Shown here piece by piece: positions 31,805-40,603 of a stretch of DNA of 64,000 bases. The stretch's first letter is position 1, and each line of letters starts with the position of its first letter. Made by a program: the position numbers and the translations under genes. The notes below the pieces were generated by a model that did no database searches, was not told the origin of the DNA, and worked only from the letters and a program-made list of their open reading frames with translations. Source of the stretch: Streptomyces yatensis (GTDB lineage Bacteria > Actinomycetota > Actinomycetes > Streptomycetales > Streptomycetaceae); assembly GCF_018069625.1 (NCBI RefSeq), contig NZ_CP072941.1:8370001-8434000 (forward strand), given 5' to 3'.

Positions 31805-32326
31805 ATGAGCCACGCCACCACCCCCGCCGACGGCCCCCGCGGCTCGGGCGGGCACCTGCGTCTCGTCTGGCCCCAGTGGCAGGGCGCCGGCGCGGCCGTC
31901 GTCGGAGAGCTCGCTCCCGAGTTCCCGCTCGACGTCGCCCGCCGTGGTTACACGGTCGGCACCGCGGTCCTCGAACCGGTGCTACAAGGGCTACCACGCG
32001 ATGGCCGGCGCCGCGCTGACCGGCCACGGCGACCTCGTGGGTATCCAGTCCCTCGCCCCCGACGACCTGCGGGCCTCGAGCCGGCCCGTCCTGGACTGGC
32101 TCGCGGCCACCGGCTGCTCCCGTGTCGCCGTCCACTTCGACGTCGACACCGTCGACAGCAACGAGATCGGGCTCGGCTTGGTGCCCGGCGGGCTCACCAG
32201 CAGCCAAGTGCGGCGCCTCGTGGCCGACGTCGACCAGGCCGCCGAGGTTGTCGGCCTCACGACCGCCGAGTTCATCCCCCGGCAGGACATGCACCTGAAG
32301 CGACCCGCTTCGACAAGCGTGCCTAA
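31805..32326 (+). pseudogene. arginase/agmatinase-like gene with internal deletions
   Basis: The first piece (31805-31985) reads GGHLRLVWPQWQGAGAAVVG to YTVGTAVLEPVL, the normal N-terminus of an actinobacterial arginase-like protein. After a frame change the second piece (about 31985-32325) reads YKGYHAMAGAALTGHGD, SRVAVHFDVDTVDSNE and GLTTAEFIPRQDMHLKR. The central region with the manganese ligands (GG-D-H and D-A-H-x-D type motifs) is missing and a second block after ALTGHGD is also lost. Only the DVDTVD acidic site remains. The product cannot be a working ureohydrolase. Confidence 0.8.
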
Positions 32327-32799
32327 GACTGACCGGCAAGTGGATCATTTGAGCCGTCGGGTGGCGGGGCGGCCGTCCCAGCGGTAGCGGTTGGTTGCTC
32401 GCCGGATCAACAACGTTGATGCAAGTGGGCATCGCGGCCCACGCCTTGACTACTCGTCGGATCGGGCGGTCCGAACAGCCAGGGCTTGAGATCCGCTCGT
32501 AGCCGGAGCCGTGGACCAGGGCGAGCACGACGTGCTCGAAGACGATGCGGTCCGCGGGGCCGGTGTCGGGCACCGGGAGGACGATGACCTCGCCGAAGGG
32601 TGCGCCCTGGTAGCCGCGGTCGATGCTGTGTACCGCAGCGCCGCGGGGTGGCCTCGATGATCTGTACCGTGACGACTTCGGGGCGGTCGGGCACGGTCAG
32701 CAGCCATGGCACGGGGAGGCTGCGGCCGGGGCCGGAACGTCCAGGAAGGTCTGCGAGCAGTGCGCCGGGAGTCTGCAGCCTCCCGGCGGAGCGCGGGGG
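32327..32799. other. mosaic of unidentified coding remnants
   Basis: Between the arginase remnant and the TipA-like gene the minus strand carries two coding-like pieces in different frames: PWLLTVPDRPEVVTVQIIEA (about 32650-32712) and SIDRGYQGAPFGEVIVLPVP (about 32570-32630). These lead into the transposase-like fragment. I could not name the first two. Confidence 0.35.
32430..32580 (-). mobile_element. transposase N-terminal fragment, IS5-like
   Basis: On the minus strand VFEHVVLALVHGSGYERIS followed by SPGCSDRPIRRVVKAWA resembles the helix-turn-helix start of an IS5-type transposase common in streptomycetes. The catalytic domain and terminal inverted repeats are not present, so this is a relic of an insertion. 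Confidence 0.45.
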
Positions 32800-33558
32800 T
32801 CAGCTCAGGCGGGCGTCGGCGTAGGCGGCCATCGCATCGCGCTGGTACTCGGCCAGGCCGTCGGCGACCTGGCCGTAGACCGCTCGCCACTGCGGGTCGG
32901 TGACATAGGTCTGGCCCAGTGCCTTGAACGCGGCCGCGTTCGGGGTCCACATCCGGCACAGGCCCTGGTACTGCGTGTCCACCTCGGCCTGCACGGCCGG
33001 GTCGCCCACTGGCGTGCCGGCCGCCATGAGTGCGGCCAGGCGCACCAGCAGCGCGGTCGCCTCCCGCTGCAGGCGTTCCTGGTCCTGCGCGGTGAGCGTG
33101 TCGGCGAACTGCTGGGACTGCTGCGCCTCCTGCGGCCACCGCTCGCTCGCCTGGTCGTGGTAGCGCGCGGCGTCGAACCCCTCGAACAGGTTCTCCGGGT
33201 GCTGCATCGTCGACATGCCGTCGTCCTTCCTGTCCTGCAACGTGGCGATGGTGCGGCTGACGGTGCGGGCCAGCGTGTCCAGGCGGTCCCGCTCGGCCAC
33301 AAGCCGCAGGTGGTGCGCCCGAAGTGCGTCCACCTGGTCGACCTCCTCGGCCAGCACCGCCGCGATCTCGACCAGCCCCAGGCCCAGCTCCCGCATCACG
33401 AGGATCCGCTGCAGCCGCAGCAACTCGCTCTCCCCGTAGTAGCGGTAGCCGTTGGTCCCGACCGATGCCGGGGGCAGCAGGCCCACCTCGTCGTAATGGC
33501 GAAGTGTCCGCGACGTCACGCCCGACATCCGGGCCACCTCCGCGATCGACCAGGTCAT
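32800..33558 (-). CDS. MerR family regulator with TipAS antibiotic-binding domain
   Basis: A 252-residue TipA-like activator. The MerR helix-turn-helix is MTWSIAEVARMSGVTSRTLRHYDEVGLLPP and GYRYYGESELLRLQRILVM. A dimerising coiled coil follows (about residues 75-115), then a TipAS domain (about 115-252) with FEGFDAARYHDQASERW and YQGLCRMWTPNAAAFKALGQTYVTDPQWRAVY. TipAS domains bind thiopeptide and other ring-shaped antibiotics; which one fits here is unknown. GGGAG precedes ATG 33558. Its promoter has the classical 19-base spacer with an operator, so it is predicted to activate itself. Confidence 0.92.
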   Translation of the reverse strand: MTWSIAEVARMSGVTSRTLRHYDEVGLLPPASVGTNGYRYYGESELLRLQRILVMRELGLGLVEIAAVLAEEVDQVDALRAHHLRLVAERDRLDTLARTVSRTIATLQDRKDDGMSTMQHPENLFEGFDAARYHDQASERWPQEAQQSQQFADTLTAQDQERLQREATALLVRLAALMAAGTPVGDPAVQAEVDTQYQGLCRMWTPNAAAFKALGQTYVTDPQWRAVYGQVADGLAEYQRDAMAAYADARLS

Positions 33559-33598
33559 CACCGTCTCCCATCCCGACCGGACTGTCCGGCCACACACG

Positions 33599-33630
33599 AC
33601 CGTAGAAGTTGACCCAACGGCAAGGTCAAC
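33599..33630 (-). promoter_or_regulatory. MerR-type promoter with 19-base spacer
   Basis: On the minus strand TTGACC (33629-33624) and TACGGT (33604-33599) are separated by exactly 19 bases. A 7-bp inverted repeat GTTGACC/GGTCAAC lies across the -35 box and spacer. This is the classical architecture for activation by MerR proteins, placed about 40 bases upstream of the TipA-like start codon. Confidence 0.85.
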
Positions 33631-33937
33631 CTCCCGAACCACACGCGGGGACACCAAGCCGATGCAACCCTCCGTAGCAACGATCAGAACGCAACCACAC
33701 CCCGTTGCAGGAAACCCACCGCAGTACGTGCTCCCAGGCAGCGCCAACTGCCGGTCGGTCTAAATCAGTGGAGCCGCACTCCTGTGTGCGGTTACGGTGC
33801 TCCCGCCCACCGTCACTCCGTCAAGGACACGCCGTTGTACACCAAGTGAGACCCCCAAGCGCTGATCCATCGTGCGTCGCACCTGTGCGCCGTGCGCCTT
33901 TTCGCTGCGGTCTTCTCACTGGAAGCGGTGTAACTCT

Positions 33938-34170
33938 GTGTCCAAGAACTGGGTGGTCGTGCCCACCTGCCTGCCGATCGTTCTCCGCCGTTGCCACAGG
34001 TGTGCCTTCGGGCGCTTCCTGGCGAACGGCACATTCCACGTCCATGCGAACCACGAGCTCGGCAACGCCTGTCTCCCCGCGCTGTCGCGTTCCGTACACC
34101 CCGAACTCCTGAACCCGCTGCACGACAACGGCCCCGGTCCGGTAGCCGGACTGCTCCCGGGCCCGGCCGT
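33938..34170 (+). pseudogene. DUF1062-like remnant
   Basis: From GTG 33938 the plus strand reads VSKNWVVVPTCLPIVLRRCH, then CAFGRFLANGTFHVHANHEL and HPELLNPLHDNGPG. This follows the DUF1062 plan of a C-x-x-C near the N-terminus, a 'G-x-F-x-V-x-A-N' block and a 'PELL-x-x-LHDN' block. The stretch between the second and third blocks, with the second cysteine pair, is missing and the C-terminus is unrelated. Decayed gene, or a very diverged member. Confidence 0.5.
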
Positions 34171-34401
34171 ACGGCGCCGCGTGGTGGGTGTCTCGGGTCG
34201 AACCGATCGGCCGGCCTGGCAGTCGCCGTACGGCCCGCCGCCGCACCGCGCACACCGTGGCCGGTGGGCGCCTGTGCCGGGGGTGGCCAGCTCACAGTCC
34301 GCTGTGCGGCGTGGCTACCTGTGCGGCCGGTGCGAGTGATCGCCGAAGGCTTCGGCCGGCAGGCGCCCGCGCCCGCCTTTCGTCAGCTCCGGTCGGAGGC
34401 G
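34171..34401. other. unassigned gap
   Basis: About 230 bases without a recognisable gene or hairpin, between the DUF1062-like remnant and the end of the reductase gene. Confidence 0.3.
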
Positions 34402-35016
34402 TCAGAGGACGTCGTAGGTCAGGTGTGTCACGGTCGATGTCGAGGTCACGCTCCGCTGTACGAGTGTGCGCGGCGCGCCGCCGGTGAACAGTGGCGTCCC
34501 GGCGCCCAGGACGACGGGCGCGAGGTGCAGTGACAGCTCGTCGACCAGCCCGGCGGCGAGCGCCGCGCCGATCGTGGCGCCGCCGCCCATGAGGATGGCG
34601 TCGAGGTCCTTGCCACTCGTGGACGACGCCGCCTCGGCGCGTTCGCGCGCGGCGGTGACGGCGTCGGGCAGGCCGGTGGTGACGAACGTCCAGTCGAGGT
34701 CGGTGAGCCGCACCGACTCCGGCGGTGAGCTCGTCACGACGATGAACGCGGGCTTGCCGACCTCGCCGGCGCCGTAGCCGGTCGTGTCGTCCCAGCCGTT
34801 CGGCCCGTCGACGATGTCGAAGAGCCGGCGGCCGAGGACGACGGCGCCCGAGCGGGCGGTGGCCTCGCGCAGGATTCGGCGGTCGTCGGGGTCCTCGGAG
34901 AACGCCCAGGTGTGCAGGGCCTCGCCACCGGTGCCCAGACCGTTGTCCGGGCCGGGGTCGGGTCCGGTGACGAAGCCGTCGAGGGAGACCGAGATGTCTG
35001 CGATGATTCGAGTCAT
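34402..35016 (-). CDS. dihydrofolate reductase family protein
   Basis: A 204-residue protein of the RibD C-terminal/dihydrofolate-reductase-like fold. It starts MTRIIADISVSLDGFVTGPD, the usual family opening. Other landmarks are SGAVVLGRRLFDIVDGPNGW, PAFIVVTSSPP and ILMGGGATIGAALAAGLVDEL, the nucleotide-binding segment. Such proteins are mostly stand-alone NADPH-dependent reductases of unknown substrate rather than true folate enzymes. The following 236 bases up to the solute-binding protein gene hold the divergent promoters. Confidence 0.9.
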   Translation of the reverse strand: MTRIIADISVSLDGFVTGPDPGPDNGLGTGGEALHTWAFSEDPDDRRILREATARSGAVVLGRRLFDIVDGPNGWDDTTGYGAGEVGKPAFIVVTSSPPESVRLTDLDWTFVTTGLPDAVTAARERAEAASSTSGKDLDAILMGGGATIGAALAAGLVDELSLHLAPVVLGAGTPLFTGGAPRTLVQRSVTSTSTVTHLTYDVL

Positions 35017-35252
35017 GTCAGGGCAGACTCGGTGGGCTGCCTGAACTCATCGCTCACGTGTGGAGCCTCCTCTCTCGGGCTGCGCTTGCGGGCTGCTCAG
35101 TCTCGATCGGCGGCGGAGCGAGCGTCGGCCGACGGCCACGGGGCCGGGTGCCGAAGTCGGGCATGCTCGGCTCGGCCACTTTCGGCGCCACTGACGATCA
35201 CTCTGCGATCCTGGCGACCGCAACCGCATCGTCGCTCGGGAGACGCCCGCAC

Positions 35253-36374
35253 ATGAATACGCCACTATCGCCACCATCGCCGCTCGGAGCGGAGCGGACT
35301 GACGGTTCAGCCGTCCAGATCGGCGCCCTCGTTCCGCTGACTCGGCCTGGCTGGGTCGAGGCAGGCCAACACCTGCTCGCTGGACTTGAGTTGGCCGTTC
35401 ACGAAGTCAATGACGGCGGCGGGATCGCAGGAAGACCGCTCGAGCTGGTGGTCCGGGACACCGCGGCTGATCCACAGCGGGCCGCGGCGGCCGTCGACGA
35501 ATTGGCTCGTCTGGGCGTGGCCGCCTTGGCGGGGGAGTATCACAGCGTCGTCGCCCGCGCCGCTGCCGCCAGGGCCGACGCCCTCGGACTGCCGTTCCTC
35601 TGCTCGTCGGCGGTTCTCGACGCGCTCACCGAACGGCCGACGCAATGGGTCGCGCGCCTCGCCCCGGCGCAGTCCCACGGCTGGCGGATGTACGCGGACT
35701 TCCTCCTCGGCGCGGGTCACAGCCGCATCGCCATAGCGGCCCAGCCGAGTGTCTACTGGGCCTCCGGGACCCGCATTCTGCGGGACTACCTCGCGCCACG
35801 TGGCGGCACGGTCGTCGAACTCGACATAAGCTCGCTCACCCCCACGGCGGTGTGCGACGAACTCGTCGACCATCGCGCGACGGCCCTCCTGCTCCTGGTC
35901 GGCCACCCGGAACCGGCCGTGTCGATCGTCAAGGCCGTCCGCCGCGACGAGCGCCTCGCCGAGATGATGATGGGCGCTCCCGCCGGGCAACCGGAGTTCG
36001 CCGAGTGGGCGACGTTGCTGGGTGACGACGGCGCCGGGATCCCGTTCTTGCGGTATCTGCCCGAGCGCCTCGGCCCCCTCGGTGCACGAGTCGAGACGGC
36101 CCTCCGCGACCGGTCGGCCGAAGCGCCCTCCTTCGTCGCCTTCGAGGGCTACGACACGATCGCCGTCCTCGCCGAGGTGCTGCGCTCGCACGGCGTGGAC
36201 CGGGCGCGCTTTGCCGAAGCCTGGCCGCGCGTCGCAGTCGAGGGCACCCGCGGGCAGATCCAGTTCTCCCGCACGCCGGGCATCAGCGTGTGGCAATGGG
36301 CTTGGACGCCCGTCCAGGTCGTTGACCGGGATCCGGCGGACCCCACGCGCTTTCGGGTCCTCCACGCCGGCTGA
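35253..36374 (+). CDS. periplasmic-binding-protein-like protein (LivK type)
   Basis: A 373-residue protein of the type I periplasmic binding fold, branched-chain amino acid/amide receptor class. Landmarks are IGALVPLTRPGWVEAGQHLLAGLELAVHEVNDGGGIAGRPLELVVRD and the two-lobe hinge region SFVAFEGYDTIAVLAEVLRSHG. From ATG 35253 (GGGAGA upstream) there is no signal peptide or lipobox, and no permease or ATPase genes are adjacent. It may therefore act as a cytoplasmic sensor rather than in transport. A longer open frame to 35058 gives no signal sequence of the usual type. Confidence 0.85.
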   Translation: MNTPLSPPSPLGAERTDGSAVQIGALVPLTRPGWVEAGQHLLAGLELAVHEVNDGGGIAGRPLELVVRDTAADPQRAAAAVDELARLGVAALAGEYHSVVARAAAARADALGLPFLCSSAVLDALTERPTQWVARLAPAQSHGWRMYADFLLGAGHSRIAIAAQPSVYWASGTRILRDYLAPRGGTVVELDISSLTPTAVCDELVDHRATALLLLVGHPEPAVSIVKAVRRDERLAEMMMGAPAGQPEFAEWATLLGDDGAGIPFLRYLPERLGPLGARVETALRDRSAEAPSFVAFEGYDTIAVLAEVLRSHGVDRARFAEAWPRVAVEGTRGQIQFSRTPGISVWQWAWTPVQVVDRDPADPTRFRVLHAG

Positions 36375-36598
36375 GCGAGCACGGAACAGGCTGGAGCGGC
36401 CCCGGTGATTTCGCAGCTGGTGGCGGTGCGCCATCGCCGTCCCGGCACCGCGACCACCGCCCACGGCACCCCCCGCGTCGCCCAAGTCGCCCCCGGCATC
36501 GCCCCGGAGGAGACCGCCCGCCGTCAGTCCTCGCGGAGGGCGGCGCGGCGCGGGGTCCCGGCGCGGGGTCCCGGCGAGGGTGCTCCTGGACAGCGGCA
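36375..36598. other. unassigned gap
   Basis: About 220 GC-rich bases between the binding-protein gene and the permease gene, both on the plus strand. No recognisable protein, strong hairpin or promoter was identified. Confidence 0.3.
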
Positions 36599-37726
36599 AT
36601 GGCCATGGGGTACGGGTGGCCCATGCCTCCCACGTTGAGTTCAGCGAAAACACGCGTCGCGCTCCGCCAATCGGCCCGTATCTCCCTTGATGTGCTTCTG
36701 GTCCTCGTCATGACCACGGTGGTCCTGTGGGTCCTGGGCCAGATGTGGTCGGTGGTCTGGCCACTAGTAGTCGGCCTACTTCTTACGACACTGACCTGGC
36801 CGCTGGCGCGCTTTCTGCGTGGGCACGGGTGGCCGCCGGCTCTGGCCGCCTCGGTCGTGACCGTGCTGTTTCTTCTGGTCGCCACGGGCATCGTGGCGCT
36901 GATCGCGGTGCCGGTGGCGTCCCAGTCCGGCGAGTTGACCGACCGGGTGACCGCAGGCATCGAACAGGTGCGTGAATGGGCCTCCGGGCCACCGTTGAAC
37001 ATCAGCGATGCCCAGATCACCAAGGCCACGGACACCGCGGCCGACCGGCTGCAGAGCAGCGCCGGCAGCTTGGTCACCACCGTCGTCACGGGGGTGAGCA
37101 CCGTGATCGATGGCCTGGTCACCACCGTCCTCGCGCTCTTCTTGATGTTCTTCTTCCTCAAGGACGGCCCGCGGTTCCTGCCGTGGCTCACCCGTCAGCT
37201 CCCCGGTCGGCTCGCCACCGACATCCCCGTGGTGGCCGAGCGGGGTTGGGCCACTCTGGGCGCCTTCGTGCGGTCGCAGGCGCTGGTCGGCCTGCTCGAC
37301 GCCGTCTTCATCGGACTCGGCCTGTGGGCATTGGGAGTACCGCTGGTGCTGCCGCTGGCGGTCCTGACCTTCATCTGTGCGTTCGTACCCATCGTGGGGG
37401 CCTTGTTCGCGGGTGCGGTCGCGGTGCTCATCGCGTTGGTGTCCAACGGCACGACGGACGCGCTGATCGCGCTGGCGATCATCGTCGTGGTGCAGCAGCT
37501 GGAGGGCAATGTGTTCCAGCCGATGATCCAGAGCCGTGGGCTGGGTCTGCACGCGGCGGTCATCCTGCTGGCGGTGACGTTGGGCGGCAGCCTGGCAGGG
37601 ATCGTGGGCAGTCTGCTCGCCGTCCCGGTCGCCGCGCTGATCGCGGTGGTCTGGAACTACCTGCGCGAACAGCTCAGCGACCCGCGGGAGGAGCTGGAGG
37701 GCAACGAGCAGCCTGTCGTGTCGTAA
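36599..37726 (+). CDS. AI-2E family transporter
   Basis: A 375-residue polytopic membrane protein of the AI-2E transporter family. Features are paired N-terminal hydrophobic helices, a soluble loop of about 80 residues, then ALFLMFFFLKDGPRFLPWL, FICAFVPIVGALFAGAVAVLIALV and QLEGNVFQPMIQSRGLGLHAAVILL, the family hallmark. Members include autoinducer-2 exporters and Na+/H+ antiporters, so the substrate is open. ATG 36599 or ATG 36623 could be the start, neither with an ideal ribosome binding site. A strong terminator follows. Confidence 0.9.
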   Translation: MAMGYGWPMPPTLSSAKTRVALRQSARISLDVLLVLVMTTVVLWVLGQMWSVVWPLVVGLLLTTLTWPLARFLRGHGWPPALAASVVTVLFLLVATGIVALIAVPVASQSGELTDRVTAGIEQVREWASGPPLNISDAQITKATDTAADRLQSSAGSLVTTVVTGVSTVIDGLVTTVLALFLMFFFLKDGPRFLPWLTRQLPGRLATDIPVVAERGWATLGAFVRSQALVGLLDAVFIGLGLWALGVPLVLPLAVLTFICAFVPIVGALFAGAVAVLIALVSNGTTDALIALAIIVVVQQLEGNVFQPMIQSRGLGLHAAVILLAVTLGGSLAGIVGSLLAVPVAALIAVVWNYLREQLSDPREELEGNEQPVVS

Positions 37727-37731
37727 ACCCT

Positions 37732-37768
37732 CGGTGTCGGCGCCGACACCCAGTCGGCGCCGACACCG
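37732..37768. terminator. strong hairpin after the AI-2E gene
   Basis: A 13-bp perfect stem, CGGTGTCGGCGCC (37732-37744) with GGCGCCGACACCG (37756-37768), begins five bases after the stop codon and is followed by AAAAC. Confidence 0.85.
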
Positions 37769-37917
37769 AAAACGCGTCGGGCGCGGTCCGCAGGGCGGCG
37801 GCGCATGCGGTCCGCCGGGCCGTGCGCATGCGCGCCAGCCGCCCGGCCGTGCTGCCGGGCATGCGGTCGGGCGGGCGGGGTACTCGGCAGACACACGTCG
37901 GATGAGGAGTACTTCGC

Positions 37918-38157
37918 ATGATTTTCGGCATTGTTGGCATCTGCGTCCTCCTGGCCGTGCTGGCCTTCCTGGTCCCGCGCCTGTCCCGGCACCCCGAACG
38001 GGGCACCCAGCGCACCCTGGGCGCCGGATCACGCGCCGGTGGCAAGGCCCCCGGCATCCTGGGGCGGATCCTCAGCAAGCCCTTCCGCAGCAGTTCCAAG
38101 GCGGTCGGCCGCAGCGGCTCCGCCGGCCGGCGGGCCCGGGGCCGCATGCCGTTCTGA
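37918..38157 (+). CDS. small membrane protein, DUF6411-like
   Basis: A 79-residue protein with one N-terminal transmembrane helix (IFGIVGICVLLAVLAFLVP) and a strongly basic tail (SRHPERGTQRTLG, KPFRSSSKAVGRSG, RRARGRMPF). It matches the small conserved streptomycete family annotated DUF6411, function unknown. GAGGAG precedes ATG 37918. It is probably a membrane-anchored basic peptide. It is followed by convergent transcription from the TPP-enzyme gene. Confidence 0.8.
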   Translation: MIFGIVGICVLLAVLAFLVPRLSRHPERGTQRTLGAGSRAGGKAPGILGRILSKPFRSSSKAVGRSGSAGRRARGRMPF

Positions 38158-38180
38158 CAGGAGTCCGGGGTCCCGACGGC

Positions 38181-39821
38181 TCAGTGACCGCGGAACGCCT
38201 CCTCCAGCCACCAGGCCCCGTGATCGCCGATCACCTTGGCATCGATGAGCAGTGGCGCGGATCGTGGTCCGGCAACCCAGTCCTCGACGGCCTTCAGGTC
38301 CGCGGGCGTGCGTACGGTCACCGCTTCGAAGCCGTAGCCTCGCGCCACGGCGGCGATGTCCGTCGGCGGGAACTCGACCGTGTCGAGCGGGTATCCACCG
38401 GGCTTGAAGTGGTGCACCTCCGCTCCGTAGGCGTCGTCGTTGTAGACGACGACCACCATCGGCAGTCCGAGGCGGCGCACCGTGTCGAGTTCGGCGGCGC
38501 CCATCAGCGCACCGCCGTCGCCGAGCGCGGCCACGGGCAGCCGGTCCGGCCGGGCCAGCGCCGCCCCGATGGCCGTGGCGAGGCCCAGGCCGATCGACTG
38601 GAACGCCTGGGTGAAACAGAGGCTGTTGTGGTCCGGCACGGACAGGTACATGGTCGGGTAGCCCATGAAGTTTCCGGAGTCCACGCCCATCACCCGCTCG
38701 GCCGGGAGGATGTCGTCGAGCGCGATGCTCAGCGTCCTCGGGTCGATGCGTTCCCGGCCGCTCTCGTCCTCGTACGGCACATCCCGCCACCGCACCCGTG
38801 CGGCGATGGCCGCCCCGATGTCAGCGGTGCGGTAGCCCTGCCGTTGCCGTCCGGGCCTGTTGAGCACCTGCCGGGCCGTGAGTTCCACATCGCCGGTGAC
38901 ACCGAGGTGCACCTCCCGGTGCGCACCGAGCGCCGAGGCGTCGTCGTCGACCTGTACGACGGTCGTGTCCGGGCCGATCAGCCGACCGTGGCGCATCGTC
39001 CACATATTCAGCGCGCAGCCCCAGCCCACGATGAGGTCCGCCCCCTGGATCAGCTCTGCCGTCAGGGGGGACGAGAAGCCGCCGGACACGTCGAGCGACC
39101 ACGGGTCGTCGTGGAACAGCCCGCGGGCGACGGCCGACGTGGCCAGCAGCGCGCCGTGGCGGTCGGCGAGCGCCGCCAGGGCATCTCGGGCGCCGATCGC
39201 ACGCGAACCCCGGCCGGCCACGAAGACCGGACGCCGGGCCCGCTCGAGCACCTGCGCCAACGCCGCCACGTCGTCCTCCACCGGCTCGACACCGGTCCGT
39301 TCGGGCGGCGGCGCGGCCACGGTCGGCGCCTCGTCGGGCACGTCCAGCGTCTGCACATCCAACGGAAGGTTGAGCAGCACGGTGCGCCGTTCGTGCAGGG
39401 CCCGCCGCACCGCGGCGCATGCCTGCTCCACCGCGTCCTCCGCAGATGTCACACGCGCGGTGACCGCGCCCACCGCGTGCGCCAGCGCCGCTTGGTCGAC
39501 GGAGAAGTTGGACGTCGGCTCGGTGGCTTCGGCCGCCAGTACGAGGAGCGGCGTACGGCTCTTGGCCGCCTCGCCGATACCGGTGATGGCGTTCGTCAGA
39601 CCGCACCCCTGATGCACGCTCAGCGCGGCCACCGTGCCGCTCATCCGCGCGTAGGCATCGGCCATGGTGGCCGCGCCACCTTCATGGCGTGCGGCGACGA
39701 ACCGGGAACCCGCCGCCACCATGGCATTGGTCAGGTGGAAGTTTCCCGAGCCGACCACGCCGAATACATGGTCGACACCTGCCGCGGACAACGCCCGGCC
39801 AACGGCTTCCGCGACCTTCAT
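38181..39821 (-). CDS. thiamine pyrophosphate-dependent enzyme
   Basis: A 546-residue enzyme of the acetolactate-synthase/benzoylformate-decarboxylase superfamily. The cofactor-activating glutamate is Glu47 in ARHEGGAATMADAYAR. The pyrophosphate/Mg motif is GDGGALMGAAELDTVRRL to VVVVYNDDAYGAE. The three-domain layout is normal (Pyr about 1-165, central about 185-320, PP about 370-520). The gene overlaps the end of the cyclase-family gene by an ATGA junction. The pair may act on one 2-oxo-acid or cyclic diketone substrate, since some ring-cleaving TPP enzymes such as cyclohexane-1,2-dione hydrolase belong here. Substrate is unproven. Confidence 0.88.
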   Translation of the reverse strand: MKVAEAVGRALSAAGVDHVFGVVGSGNFHLTNAMVAAGSRFVAARHEGGAATMADAYARMSGTVAALSVHQGCGLTNAITGIGEAAKSRTPLLVLAAEATEPTSNFSVDQAALAHAVGAVTARVTSAEDAVEQACAAVRRALHERRTVLLNLPLDVQTLDVPDEAPTVAAPPPERTGVEPVEDDVAALAQVLERARRPVFVAGRGSRAIGARDALAALADRHGALLATSAVARGLFHDDPWSLDVSGGFSSPLTAELIQGADLIVGWGCALNMWTMRHGRLIGPDTTVVQVDDDASALGAHREVHLGVTGDVELTARQVLNRPGRQRQGYRTADIGAAIAARVRWRDVPYEDESGRERIDPRTLSIALDDILPAERVMGVDSGNFMGYPTMYLSVPDHNSLCFTQAFQSIGLGLATAIGAALARPDRLPVAALGDGGALMGAAELDTVRRLGLPMVVVVYNDDAYGAEVHHFKPGGYPLDTVEFPPTDIAAVARGYGFEAVTVRTPADLKAVEDWVAGPRSAPLLIDAKVIGDHGAWWLEEAFRGH

Positions 39822-40603
39822 GAGCGCTCCACCAGCGCGAGCACCCGCGCCGGAGCCCCGGACCCGGTGACGATGGGCAACGGCCCCGCGATGATGACGG
39901 CGCCGGTCGGTGGCAGCGCCGAGAGATTCCGCAACTGCGTCAGCCCGTACTTGTCACTGCCCATGAGATAGGAGTGACACGGGAAGGCCGGGTCGAACGA
40001 CGGCGCCTGTCCGGCGTCGGTGCCCACCGTTTCGACCCCGAGCCCGATCACCGGCGACTCCTCCGCCACCCACCGGGCGCATTCCGGTGACAGACCAGGC
40101 GTGTGCGGGCCGCTCGCGTCGGCGTTGAGGAACGGCTCCTGCGCATGCGAACGGGCGTCCCACCCGGTCCGCACCAGCAGCCAGCCACCTTCGGGCAGCG
40201 GCCCGTTCTCGGCCTCCCATGCCTTCACATGCGCCACCTCGACGAGGAAGTCGGGGTCCGCCTCCGCCTCGGCGGAGAAGTCCAGCACGGCCGCAGGTGC
40301 GATCAGCCGCCCCGCCGGCACCGACGCCACGTCGGTGAGGTCCTTCCCGGTGACCCAGTGGTTCGGCGCGTCGAAGTGGGTGCCCGTGTGCTCGCCACTG
40401 CGGAAGTTGTTCCAGTACCAGGCCGGTCCCCGGTCGTCGTACCTGCTGATCTCCTCCAGCTCGAACACCGCGGTCTGGCCGAACTCGGGGGGCAGCTGGA
40501 TCACCGGCGTGGAGGACGACAGGGGCGAGGTGAGGTCGACGACCTCGATCGCCCCACTTCGCAACCCGGCGGTCAGGGTGGCGAGGACGGATTGGGGGGA
40601 CAT
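39818..40603 (-). CDS. cyclase family protein (metal-dependent hydrolase)
   Basis: A 261-residue protein of the kynurenine-formamidase-like 'cyclase' family. The metal motif is GEHTGTHFDAPNHW (H-x-G-T-H-x-D). Later conserved parts are VIGLGVETVGTDAG and FPCHSYLMGSDKYGLTQLRNL. ATG 40603 follows GGAGGCCGTC. Members hydrolyse formyl-amides, isatin or cyclic diesters. The stop overlaps the TPP-enzyme start (ATGA), giving a two-gene operon in which the hydrolase and the TPP enzyme are translated together. Confidence 0.9.
   Translation of the reverse strand: MSPQSVLATLTAGLRSGAIEVVDLTSPLSSSTPVIQLPPEFGQTAVFELEEISRYDDRGPAWYWNNFRSGEHTGTHFDAPNHWVTGKDLTDVASVPAGRLIAPAAVLDFSAEAEADPDFLVEVAHVKAWEAENGPLPEGGWLLVRTGWDARSHAQEPFLNADASGPHTPGLSPECARWVAEESPVIGLGVETVGTDAGQAPSFDPAFPCHSYLMGSDKYGLTQLRNLSALPPTGAVIIAGPLPIVTGSGAPARVLALVERS

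Noticed and set aside
37734..39971. 745-residue plus-strand frame over the TPP-enzyme gene
   Set aside because: Antisense shadow of a well-supported TPP enzyme; no domain features of its own.
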